Positions 1-9,150 of a stretch of DNA of 32,840 bases are shown piece by piece. Each line of letters opens with the position of its first letter. Positions within the stretch are counted from its first letter, which is position 1. The notes under the pieces were generated by a model. That model worked only from the letters and a program-made list of their open reading frames with translations. It did no database searches and was not told the origin of the DNA. The stretch is from Treponema sp. GTDB taxonomy: Bacteria; Spirochaetota; Spirochaetia; Treponematales; Breznakiellaceae. Location: positions 1 to 32,840 of the forward strand of contig JAISCR010000047.1 in the NCBI GenBank assembly GCA_031265435.1, read 5' to 3'. The translations under genes were made by a program, and so were the position numbers.

Positions 1-1
1 T

Positions 2-2419
2 TCAATCTTCGTTGTGCAGGCGAAGTTCATAGAAAGCTTCCCTGCCTTCGCCGTCTTTGCCGCCGAGGGTTTGCAGTTTCCGTGCCGAAAGGTTGACCTT
101 TTCCCGGATCGATTCGCTTATCAGGATGCGGGTATTAAAACGGGAACAGAGGCCGGACAGGATGCGGGAACGGACAACCGGACGGCCATAGGCGCTGTAG
201 AGTGAAAGTTCGGACCATGCAAAGAGGCAGTCTCCGCAGTCAAGGCCAAAATGCCACAAAGCGGTATTACTGCCCTGAGCAGGATTACTGTCGGCATTAT
301 TCCTGCCGGCAGTGTTCTTACCGTTAGTAATACTGTTATTAGCCTTTTCAAGCTCCGTGATGAAGTTTATCGCCGCTTCCGCCGGATTAAACGGCGCCGT
401 TGCGGCATGACCGGTTTCCCTCCGGGCAAGACGTTCCGGGGGAGAGCCAAAACAGAGGAGTACCGTATCCCCCTCACAGCCGAGAAAGATCCCCCCGGCC
501 TTTTTGACAAATCCTGCCGCGGTCTCGTGAAAAGCCCGGACAGCCTCGGCCCCTCCGGAGGGATCTCCCCGGTCGATCCGCAGCGGAAGCGAAGGATCCT
601 TTACCGCAATAATCGCCGAATAGGCCTTGATCCGTTCCCGGAGCTGAGGCCTCCCGATCCGCAGGAGCTGTCTGAGCGGAGCCTTGCCGATATGGCGGCT
701 GTAAGCCAGACGGAGACGCCGTGAACCGCTTCTAAAGATGAGGGCCTTGATAAAAGCCGCAAAAATACTGCCCCCCAGCAGTGATACTGCGGAAATAAGG
801 GGATCTATCCAGTATGCTGAATATATAAAAAAACCTGAAAAAACGGAAAAAGAAACGCCGCTGAGGAAGAATCCCCAAAAAAGCGTCCGGAAAGGCCCGG
901 CCGCGGCTATGCAGAAGAGAAATATCGCCAGAGCGAGGGAAGGCCAGAGCCATGTATCCCGCATGAGGGCGCCTTCAATAAAACGCCCTGTAATAAGGGT
1001 GTTGGCAAGGATGGCGCTCGCATTCGGTTCATCGTCCGATGCCGGGCCCATGATGCAGAAAGAGCCTGCCAGCGCCGTTTCAAGGTTTTCCCGCTGTTTC
1101 CGCAGTTCCGCTTCCTTCTCCCGGATAACAGTAAAACTGCGGATAAGTTCATCTCTGAGGCCCTGAAGCCGGGACACGCCTTCCTCTCCAAGCTCCAAAA
1201 GGGCGATGAGTTCCTCATAACCGGCGACAAGCTCCGCCTCGGCAGGACCTTCAAGAAAATACCTGAGGCCTTCAAGATATGCCTTTTTCGCGGCAAGCCA
1301 GTCCTCCTTGAGATCCGTCTGCGAATCCGACAGTATCTCTGCCTTCAGGGATTCCGCATACTCACCCAGGTAAAAGGGAGACAGTTCAGGATCGGTGCCG
1401 GAATAGATACCCGCCGCCTCCGCCTCCCTGAGGAGTCTCCGCAGTTCCTTTTCCGTCTCTTCGTATTGCGAAAACAGAGAAAGAGAAAGATGCCGGAACG
1501 CCTCGGTATCCGCGGCAACAGGTTTTTCCACGAGGATGGCGCCGTCCGCATTCAGGGGAATGACAAGATTCCTGCTTTTCCGGAGGGAGGCTTCAGTACC
1601 GCTTTCCCCGGCGGGATGCGCCGCCGACCTCACAAGGTAAAGGTTTCCGTCAATACGTTCTATGCCGGTTTCCGGGTACCGGCTCTTGAGTGCCGCATAG
1701 ACTATATGCTCGATCCCCACCGAAAGCTCCGTATCGGAAGCGATCAATACCGGCGCTATACGTCGGAGCACACCATCCCTGTCGGGCCGGACTCTGGAAT
1801 ACCAGGGCGTATCGCAGCCTCCCCCGGCCCGAAGCAGACGGAGATCCCCTGCCTGCCTGACATTGCCAAAAAGGGCGGAAGCCTGTTCAAAGCGGGCATA
1901 GCCTTCGCCTTCCTCACGCAGAAGGGCGGAACTCAGACGTTCCTTCCCCCGTTCCGCGAGTTCTATGAGTTCGGCAACATAACGGCCCAGATCCTGGGGA
2001 GGTACGGAACCAATGCGGATTGCCTCGAATAGAGTCCTTATGTTCCGTCCCAGAAGATTGTACTCTTCGTCAAAATGGGCGCGTATCTCTCCGGTACTCT
2101 CCGGCCGTCCGGAAAAATTCCCGCCCAAAATGCCCGGCGCAGGAACGGCAACCTGAATGATCAGGGAGGATGCGTCAAATTCCGTCAGGATGATGAGGAC
2201 GCCGGCGGCCTTGTCCGCCTCGAGAATCTCGGCGGTATCAATAAGTACAATCTCGCGGGCCGCTGGGGGCGGATTGCGGAACCGCAGCAGCCAATCGTAG
2301 TGCGGCCCCAGCCTGGGACCTGAGAGTATATGGACGGAGAGAACCATAACGGCCGCCCCAACAAAGAGGCTTGCAAAAAAAACGAGAATCCGGGCCCTTT
2401 TTGAAAAATACGGAGACAT
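2..2419 (-). CDS. CHASE2 membrane protein with degenerate class III cyclase-like C-terminus
   Basis: About 805 residues. A membrane segment near residues 11-33 is followed by an extracytoplasmic CHASE2-like region, a long Glu/Arg-rich helical stretch (roughly 345-470), a cluster of three or so membrane segments (about 490-567) and a cytoplasmic domain shaped like an adenylate/guanylate cyclase. The motif CEGDTVLLCFGSP (Asp about 651) corresponds to the family's GDAVMAFFGAP strand. The first metal-binding Asp motif is not evident, and the segment equivalent to GDAVNLAAR reads GRPVVRSRI, so the transition-state Asn and Arg are lost. An Asn/Ser-rich low-complexity insert (NNSITNGKNTAGRNNADSN) interrupts the domain. 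CHASE2-cyclases sense periplasmic signals and make cAMP; this one is probably a non-catalytic receptor. Its stop codon lies at the window edge but is complete. The start is uncertain: ATG at 2419 is preferred because it directly precedes the membrane segment, but its ribosome site is weak, and an in-frame TTG exists at 2488. Confidence 0.7.
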   Translation of the reverse strand: MSPYFSKRARILVFFASLFVGAAVMVLSVHILSGPRLGPHYDWLLRFRNPPPAAREIVLIDTAEILEADKAAGVLIILTEFDASSLIIQVAVPAPGILGGNFSGRPESTGEIRAHFDEEYNLLGRNIRTLFEAIRIGSVPPQDLGRYVAELIELAERGKERLSSALLREEGEGYARFEQASALFGNVRQAGDLRLLRAGGGCDTPWYSRVRPDRDGVLRRIAPVLIASDTELSVGIEHIVYAALKSRYPETGIERIDGNLYLVRSAAHPAGESGTEASLRKSRNLVIPLNADGAILVEKPVAADTEAFRHLSLSLFSQYEETEKELRRLLREAEAAGIYSGTDPELSPFYLGEYAESLKAEILSDSQTDLKEDWLAAKKAYLEGLRYFLEGPAEAELVAGYEELIALLELGEEGVSRLQGLRDELIRSFTVIREKEAELRKQRENLETALAGSFCIMGPASDDEPNASAILANTLITGRFIEGALMRDTWLWPSLALAIFLFCIAAAGPFRTLFWGFFLSGVSFSVFSGFFIYSAYWIDPLISAVSLLGGSIFAAFIKALIFRSGSRRLRLAYSRHIGKAPLRQLLRIGRPQLRERIKAYSAIIAVKDPSLPLRIDRGDPSGGAEAVRAFHETAAGFVKKAGGIFLGCEGDTVLLCFGSPPERLARRETGHAATAPFNPAEAAINFITELEKANNSITNGKNTAGRNNADSNPAQGSNTALWHFGLDCGDCLFAWSELSLYSAYGRPVVRSRILSGLCSRFNTRILISESIREKVNLSARKLQTLGGKDGEGREAFYELRLHNED

Positions 2420-2506
2420 CACCAGTATTTTCGGCTTTCCGGGCCCTGCCCTAAAACAACAGCCTGAGATTTTAGAATTTAGAATCAAGACGGACGGGCT
2501 TACCGT

Positions 2507-2537
2507 TTGAAAAAAAACTATTTCCTGCCGATATACT
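2507..2537 (+). promoter_or_regulatory. Possible sigma70 promoter of the DUF4398 lipoprotein
   Basis: TTGAAA (2507-2512) and TATACT (2532-2537) are separated by 19 bp, slightly longer than ideal. A start about 7 bp downstream would give a short leader containing the AAGGAG site before the GTG at 2556. Confidence 0.4.
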
Positions 2538-2555
2538 TAGGACAAGGAGTATTTC

Positions 2556-3137
2556 GTGAAACAGTCCGTCACTTGCGTATCCATAATTTTTGCCCTGGTA
2601 CTGGCCTTTTTTGGCTGTGCCAGGCCGCCTGTCGAAGAGATGAATCAGGCTATCGCCGCGGTAACCGCGGCGGAAAACGATGCCGACGCGCTTAACTACG
2701 CGGCAAGTTCCCTCCTGCGCGCCCGGGAAACGCTCACCCGGATGCAGGAAGCCGCCGATTCCAAACGCTACGATGAAGCCAAAACCCTGGCTGCCGAGGC
2801 TGTCGCGGCCGCGCAAAAGGCCGTCGCCGACGGGAAAGCCGGGGCGGAACGAGCCAAAACCGAAGCGGAAAACCTCATTGAGGAAGCAAAGGCCGCAACC
2901 CTGGAGACCGAAGAGTCCCTCAGAAACGCCAAAACGGTAAAAAACATCAACGTGGACTTTACAGCCCTTGACAGGGATTTTGCCGGCGCCCGGCGCACTC
3001 TGGATCAGGCCGAAATTTCCCTGGCCGCCGGCAATTACCAGGAAGCCTCGGAGAAAGGCCGAAGCGCCAGGGCCGCCTTAAGCGATATTACCAACCGGAT
3101 CGCGGGAGCAGCCACCGCCGTTTCCCGTAAAAAGTAG
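2556..3137 (+). CDS. DUF4398-like helical lipoprotein
   Basis: 193 residues with a GTG start preceded by AAGGAG at good spacing. The N-terminus is a lipoprotein signal with Cys21 in LAFFGC, so the mature protein should be lipid-anchored in the periplasm or outer envelope. The rest is almost entirely Ala/Glu/Lys/Arg helix with repeated Ala-rich heptads (for example EAVAAAQKAVADGKAGAERA), typical of DUF4398-type proteins. No catalytic motif is visible. It lies divergently from the CHASE2 gene and is followed by a strong terminator, so it is probably monocistronic. The two minus-strand genes beyond the terminator share the same helical-repeat style, suggesting a common envelope role. The exact function is unknown; a structural or peptidoglycan-spacing role is a guess. 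Confidence 0.75.
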   Translation: MKQSVTCVSIIFALVLAFFGCARPPVEEMNQAIAAVTAAENDADALNYAASSLLRARETLTRMQEAADSKRYDEAKTLAAEAVAAAQKAVADGKAGAERAKTEAENLIEEAKAATLETEESLRNAKTVKNINVDFTALDRDFAGARRTLDQAEISLAAGNYQEASEKGRSARAALSDITNRIAGAATAVSRKK

Positions 3138-3155
3138 GTGCGAATGAATTTAATT

Positions 3156-3203
3156 GGGCCTGGGTTCAAAACCTCAAGTTTTTAAACCCAAGCCCTCTCT
3201 TTT
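3156..3203 (+). terminator. Rho-independent terminator after the DUF4398 lipoprotein
   Basis: GGGCCTGGGTT (3156-3166) pairs with AACCCAAGCCC (3185-3195) with one mismatch; an inner AAAA/TTTT adds pairing. The stem is followed by a T-rich tract (TCTCTTTTGT) on the plus strand. On the minus strand it is followed by AATTAAATT, so it should work mainly in the plus direction. Confidence 0.7.
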
Positions 3204-3254
3204 GTCACTAAAAATCAAGTCTTTCCGGCATAGCCGGGGGTTTACGGAATATAA

Positions 3255-4223
3255 TTAGCGTAAAGGCTCGTAAGATCTGGCTGAATCCCACATACCCTGA
3301 CGGGTTTCTCCACGGATGCTGGGAATATCCAGAACCATGCCGGGCTCAATGAGATCCGGATTATCCGGCTGGGGCATTCTGGTCCTGTTTGCGTTGTAAA
3401 TGAGTCTCCATTTGGTTGGATCCCCATAGGCCCAGGGTCTCCCGGCAATATTCCAGAGACAGTCTTTGGAAACCGCCCAGGGTCTCACCGTGTACCGGGC
3501 CGGCAGCGGGGTCTGGGAAGGCCCCGGTTGTTCCGTGACGGCTTGAGCGGGAGGTGTTACGGTCTGACTGGGGGCCGTTACGGAGGCCAGAGCGTTTATG
3601 ACCCTGCGCGCCTTTTCCGTAGCGCTTTCCCATTGTTCCGCCTTGCGGTCTTCCAGGCTGGCATTGTAGTAATCCTGAGCCTGCGCATACTCATTGGGAT
3701 AATTCTTTGCGGCGCCCACGGAAACAACCCAGTCAATCCGGGCTTTGGCCGCGGAGATGGCGTCATTGGCTTCCTTGATTTTCAGCTGGAGGGCTACATA
3801 TTCATCGGAAAGCTGGGCATAACGAAGGGCTTCAGCCGCATAGTTAGCCGATACATCATAATCGCCTTCATCGTAGGTCTGTTTAGCCATCCTGTTGAGC
3901 CTTACACTTTCGATATAGTACTGATTGTTCCGGATATTCCTGGGAATAACCGGGCCCGCATCGGCATCCGCGGCGGCGGCCAGGGACGCAACCGGAAAAA
4001 ACATCATCGGTTCGGGCAAAAGGCCGTCGCCCAGATCCCAGAAGATCTCGACTACCCCTCCAAAACCGGAAATCGGAGATTCCGGATATTGTTCGACAGT
4101 ACCGGTAAAAATTTCCGGTAAACCCGGTTCAGGGAGCCGGGACGCGGAAACAAAATTCTGCGCAAAAACCTGCGTCCCTGCAAGACAGAAAATCAACAGT
4201 AAAAGAAAACCTTTGCTCCTCAT
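3255..4223 (-). CDS. Secreted LysM-domain protein with helical repeats
   Basis: 322 residues with a signal peptide ending near AGTQVFA|QN. The central region (about 95-215) is TPR/DUF4398-like: YDEGDYDVSANYAAEALRYA is followed by a second hairpin, QAQDYYNASLEDRKAEQWES. A Pro/Gln/Thr-rich linker (about 217-242) leads to a C-terminal LysM-like module (YTVRPWAVSKDCLWNIAG ... WRLIYNANR ... IEPGMVLDIP). LysM binds N-acetylglucosamine polymers, so the protein probably sits on peptidoglycan in the periplasm. Its ATG overlaps the stop of the upstream lipoprotein gene by 4 bp (ATGA) with GGAGGAGG just upstream, so the two are translationally coupled and likely act together. A weak CCGGC-ATA-GCCGG hairpin lies at 3225-3237 downstream. 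Confidence 0.85.
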   Translation of the reverse strand: MRSKGFLLLLIFCLAGTQVFAQNFVSASRLPEPGLPEIFTGTVEQYPESPISGFGGVVEIFWDLGDGLLPEPMMFFPVASLAAAADADAGPVIPRNIRNNQYYIESVRLNRMAKQTYDEGDYDVSANYAAEALRYAQLSDEYVALQLKIKEANDAISAAKARIDWVVSVGAAKNYPNEYAQAQDYYNASLEDRKAEQWESATEKARRVINALASVTAPSQTVTPPAQAVTEQPGPSQTPLPARYTVRPWAVSKDCLWNIAGRPWAYGDPTKWRLIYNANRTRMPQPDNPDLIEPGMVLDIPSIRGETRQGMWDSARSYEPLR

Positions 4224-5329
4224 AATGAGCCTCCTCCTAATATTGCCTCAGCCCTTCCCGCATTGGCGTCACTTTCCGCCATTTTTTCATCGGCTTCCCG
4301 AATTGCGTTCTCCGCGGCCTGCCGTTTCTGTTCCGCAATATCCCGGATTGTAATAAAACGGGATTCCGCGTCGGTAAAGAAATCCACCGCCGCAGGATAA
4401 TCTTCCGCCTTAAAGGCGGAATCCCCCTGGGCAAAGATCCGGGAAGCCGCATCAAAATCATTCCGGACAGCCACATTCGCCTTGAGTTTTAAGGCCTCCT
4501 GCCGCTTATCCGCCGAAGAGGCGCCTTTTTCCGCGGCATAAGACTGCCAGCCGGTGGCAAGCACCAAATTGTACCGAAGATAGGCTTCTTCACCCTGCTC
4601 CCTGGCGCTCTCCAGATCCGCCGCTTCATAGTCCGCGATGGCGGAAAGCCCCGCCGTATCGGCCAGGTCAAAGTTATCAGGATCGTAATGTATAAAATCA
4701 CGATCTTCAATCTCCTGCCGGATATAGTACACATTGCAGCCGTCCCTCAGCATTTCATACATGTCTACCGCCTGAAAAGCCGAAGCAATAGCCCCGTAAT
4801 AGTCTTTCTCTTCATACTTTGTCTGGGCCTCCAGAACGGTTTTATCCGCCATGAGCAGGTAAGCGGGGGCAAGATCCCCTATACCCGCCGCAAGGGCGTC
4901 TTCCCGTACGGAAATAATCTGATCCTCCCGGGCCTGGGCATAAAGCGGAAGACTCTGATCGATCAGGCTCTGGAAAGAAGCGGCCGCGGTGTTATGCGCG
5001 TCGGTGGCCGCCTTAACCTGTTCCGGAGTATCCCGCTGGGTTTTTGACGCGGCTTCATTATACTGGGCTTCCGCGGTATTCCACTGATCGGGAAACCATG
5101 AAGGGCCTTCGATATCAATCGCAAACTGACGAAGGCGCTCAAGATCCGCTATCGACTGGTCAAGAGCATTCAAAGAGGCCTGATCCGGCCGGGCAGGTTG
5201 AGGCTGGGATTGGGATTGATCGGTCAAACTTTCGGCAGGCGTCTCCTCGCTTGGCTTGGGAGTACTTTTACAGGCCAGCGTCACGAGAAGAACCGGCAAT
5301 AATAGAATCATTAATCTAGCATATTTCAT
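4220..5329 (-). CDS. Large helical-repeat lipoprotein (DUF4398/TPR-like)
   Basis: 369 residues. The lipoprotein signal has LVTLAC with Cys20, then a Ser/Gln/Pro-rich spacer. The body has at least four similar helical hairpins, each with a Tyr/Phe-Ala-Ala pattern, for example KYEEKDYYGAIASAFQAVDM and FKAEDYPAAVDFFTDAE, ending in an Ala/Glu-rich helix. The start ATG has AAGGAGGA immediately upstream. It is the first gene of a two-gene operon with the LysM protein. The pairing of a lipid-anchored repeat protein with a peptidoglycan-binding one suggests an envelope-bridging function; this is inference. No enzyme motif is seen. Confidence 0.8.
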   Translation of the reverse strand: MKYARLMILLLPVLLVTLACKSTPKPSEETPAESLTDQSQSQPQPARPDQASLNALDQSIADLERLRQFAIDIEGPSWFPDQWNTAEAQYNEAASKTQRDTPEQVKAATDAHNTAAASFQSLIDQSLPLYAQAREDQIISVREDALAAGIGDLAPAYLLMADKTVLEAQTKYEEKDYYGAIASAFQAVDMYEMLRDGCNVYYIRQEIEDRDFIHYDPDNFDLADTAGLSAIADYEAADLESAREQGEEAYLRYNLVLATGWQSYAAEKGASSADKRQEALKLKANVAVRNDFDAASRIFAQGDSAFKAEDYPAAVDFFTDAESRFITIRDIAEQKRQAAENAIREADEKMAESDANAGRAEAILGGGSL

Positions 5330-5398
5330 ATTTCCTCCTTAAAATCTGACATAACGCTATTAAAACAGCGGATCATCATTGAGGTTTCATCTTTTAGA

Positions 5399-5427
5399 AG
5401 TATAATACCTAACTTAAGGGGAAACAA
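5399..5427 (-). promoter_or_regulatory. Promoter of the lipoprotein-LysM operon
   Basis: On the minus strand TTGTTT (5427-5422), a 17-bp spacer and TATACT (5404-5399). The predicted start is near 5392, giving a leader of about 60 nt to the ATG at 5329. The -35 lies inside the last codons of the RNase HI gene. Confidence 0.55.
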
Positions 5428-5896
5428 GTGGCCGTATACAAAATGAAGAACCGGACAGGCTCTTTATGGCCTTTTGGGTAAGAGCGTCACAACGCTCATT
5501 GAGGGGATTCCCCGCGTGTCCTTTAACCCAGACCCAGTTCAGGGGAAGGCCGGACGAAAGAACATCCAGGCGCTGCCAGAGTTCCCTGTTTTTTACCGGT
5601 TCCTTTCCCGCGGTGCGCCAGTTATTCCGTTTCCAGGAGTGAATCCACTGGGTGATGCCCTTTTGAACATACTGGGAATCCGTGTAAAGGGTGATTTTTT
5701 CCATGGCGAGATCGAGGTAAGGCAGTTTTTCCAGCGCGGAAATGACCGCCATAAGTTCCATCCTGTTGTTGGTCGTGTCTCTTTCCCCTCCCCACTCTTC
5801 CCTGATGAGCTTTTTCTCCCCGGTAATTACATAAGCCCAGCCGCCCGGCCCGGGATTCCCCGAACAGCCTCCGTCCGTATAGATTTCCACGTCCAT
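5414..5896 (-). CDS. rnhA: Ribonuclease HI
   Basis: 160 residues from the ATG at 5896, chosen because GGAGG precedes it and the fold begins at once ([19 protein letters not shown]); an upstream in-frame start would add 13 unrelated residues. All catalytic residues are present: Asp8, Glu47 (NNRMEL), Asp73 (YTDSQYV), His127 (VKGHAGN) and Asp137 (NERCD). It is a cytoplasmic endonuclease that cuts RNA in RNA-DNA hybrids such as R-loops and primers. Length is normal for bacterial RNase HI. It is divergent from groEL and its 3' end overlaps the -35 of the lipoprotein operon. Confidence 0.95.
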   Translation of the reverse strand: MDVEIYTDGGCSGNPGPGGWAYVITGEKKLIREEWGGERDTTNNRMELMAVISALEKLPYLDLAMEKITLYTDSQYVQKGITQWIHSWKRNNWRTAGKEPVKNRELWQRLDVLSSGLPLNWVWVKGHAGNPLNERCDALTQKAIKSLSGSSFCIRPLVSP

Positions 5897-5942
5897 AAAG
5901 CCTCCAATAAACCGATTATGACATAAATTTTCCATTTTGGTA

Positions 5943-5971
5943 TTGCCGTTACGGGCGTAATTTAGTATTTT
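5943..5971 (+). promoter_or_regulatory. Possible groEL promoter
   Basis: TTGCCG (5943-5948), 17-bp spacer, TATTTT (5966-5971). The predicted leader of about 70 nt can form two small hairpins: AGCCC/GGGCT, and TTATCC/GGATAA just after it. No CIRCE inverted repeat (TTAGCACTC-N9-GAGTGCTAA) is present. Confidence 0.4.
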
Positions 5972-6046
5972 ATATGGGAGCCCTTTTTGGGGCTTATCCT
6001 GCAGGACGGGATAACTATTATTAAAACATACTCAAGAGGAGAGTAG

Positions 6047-7696
<1,650 letters not shown>

Positions 7697-7701
7697 GAAA
7701 C

Positions 7702-7730
7702 ATGAAAGCCGCAGAGCGGCTTTCATTTTC
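7702..7730 (+). terminator. groEL terminator
   Basis: A perfect 11-bp stem, ATGAAAGCCGC (7702-7712) with GCGGCTTTCAT (7716-7726), and a 3-nt loop AGA, followed by TTTCCC. It starts 5 bp after the groEL stop. Confidence 0.85.
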
Positions 7731-7794
7731 CCGACCTTTATTGTGTATTGTGCGCTTTACGCAAAATGCACGACCCTCATCATTGTAAGCGGAA

Positions 7795-7827
7795 AAGGCC
7801 TGGCGCTGTGCGTTCAGGCTTTTTTTG
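7795..7827 (+). terminator. Second intrinsic terminator, about 70 bp beyond the first
   Basis: AAGGCCTG (7795-7802) pairs with CAGGCTTT (7815-7822) with one G-T wobble, followed by an uninterrupted T run to 7827. No open reading frame of note lies between it and the first terminator, so it is either a backup or the end of a short RNA. Confidence 0.7.
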
Positions 7828-7939
7828 TCCGGAAATCCCGGCATGGGGAAGCTGTCCGGTACCGGCAGGCTTTGAGACATCATTCCTCTTCGCGGCCGAA
7901 AAATCATCCTCGGAATCTGGTAAACATGGGAATTTTCAT

Positions 7940-7967
7940 GTATACTTTTACTATATTTCAAGTATGC
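7940..7967. promoter_or_regulatory. Inverted repeat upstream of the FIST gene
   Basis: GTATACTT (7940-7947) and AAGTATGC (7960-7967) form a 7/8-matched inverted repeat with a 12-bp AT-rich spacer, 12 bp before the GGGAGG ribosome site. It overlaps a -10-like TATACT (7941-7946). It could be an operator or an RNA hairpin. Confidence 0.35.
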
Positions 7968-7986
7968 CTGCATGCGGGGAGGTGTT

Positions 7987-9141
7987 ATGATAGAGGCGCA
8001 AAATGCTTTTACGTTTGAGATTGATGATGAAGAGATCGCCGTAAAGGAGATGCTTGATCAGCTTGATCTTGAAAAACTCAAATCCCACAGCCTGGGGATA
8101 CTGGCCGGTTACCCCGAATTCCTCAATACCGGAATACTACAAAACCTCTGTAAAGCCCTGCCCTTTGACGTGATCGGCTGTACCACTATCGCAAGCGCCG
8201 CGGCCGGGGAACTGGGCGAAATCATGCTGAGCCTTTTAGTGCTCACCAGTGATGAGGTGATCTTCTCCGCCGGAGTTACCTCTTCTCTAAGTGAAGAACA
8301 GGACGGCCCCATAGAGGAAGCCTATAAAAAGGCCCGTGAAGGGGGTAAGGGGAAACCGGTCATGGCGCTCGTTTTTGTTCCCTATATTATCAGCCTGGGC
8401 GGTGAAGCCATTGTGGAGAGCTTTAACCGGATCTCAGAAGGCATTCCCCTTTTTGGAACGGTGGCCATCGACGCCTCAAACAACCCCAGAAAAAATGAAA
8501 CTATTTTCAATGGAGAATGCAGCAAAGACAGGCTGGCCTTTGTTCTGCTTTTTGGGGATCTGCATCCTTCTTTTTTCACGGCTTCCATTCCGGAAGAGAA
8601 GATCCAGAAAAAACGGGGTGTTATTACCAAATCATATAAAAATGTCATCATGGAAGTGAACAATATGCCTATCCTTTCCTATCTGAAGGATCTTGGACTT
8701 CAGAGGGAATCGGGAACCTGGGAAACTTCTTCCTTTCCTTTTATAATCGATTATAACGATGGTACCAAACCTGTCGCCCGTTCAATCTATGTGATCACCA
8801 AAGAGGGTTATGCCGCCTGTGGCGGTTATATGCCGGAAAACGCCACCATTTCCATCGGGGATATCGGCTATGTGGATATAGTCCGTACCGCCGCCGATGC
8901 GCTGGAAGGAATTCTGAAAAAAGATACGGGTTCCGTACTCCTCCTGTTTGCCTGCCTTACCCGGTATCTGGCGCTGGACGCCAATACTACCGCGGAAATG
9001 GAAAAGGTGAGGGAATGTATAGGGCAGCAAAAAAAGTATCAGTTCTGCTATTCAGGCGGAGAGATATGTCCTGTTCAGACGGAAAAGGGAGAACTGATCA
9101 ACCGTTTTCATAACTGTACTTTTACCGCATGTCTTATATAG
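7987..9141 (+). CDS. FIST-domain sensory protein
   Basis: 384 residues from the ATG at 7987, which has GGGAGG at ideal spacing; an in-frame ATG at 7972 lacks one. The sequence follows FIST_N (about 20-200, with DVIGCTTIASAAAGELG and ALVFVPYIISLGGEAIV) and FIST_C (about 220-380, with KPVARSIYVI, IGDIGYVDIV and YSGGEICPVQ). FIST domains are proposed small-ligand sensors found with signal-transduction modules. There is no signal peptide or membrane segment, so it is cytoplasmic. A histidine kinase starts 9 bp after its stop, so the two are co-transcribed and FIST probably regulates the kinase in trans. The ligand is unknown; amino acids have been suggested for the family. Confidence 0.9.
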   Translation: MIEAQNAFTFEIDDEEIAVKEMLDQLDLEKLKSHSLGILAGYPEFLNTGILQNLCKALPFDVIGCTTIASAAAGELGEIMLSLLVLTSDEVIFSAGVTSSLSEEQDGPIEEAYKKAREGGKGKPVMALVFVPYIISLGGEAIVESFNRISEGIPLFGTVAIDASNNPRKNETIFNGECSKDRLAFVLLFGDLHPSFFTASIPEEKIQKKRGVITKSYKNVIMEVNNMPILSYLKDLGLQRESGTWETSSFPFIIDYNDGTKPVARSIYVITKEGYAACGGYMPENATISIGDIGYVDIVRTAADALEGILKKDTGSVLLLFACLTRYLALDANTTAEMEKVRECIGQQKKYQFCYSGGEICPVQTEKGELINRFHNCTFTACLI

Positions 9142-9150
9142 AGGTTGGGA

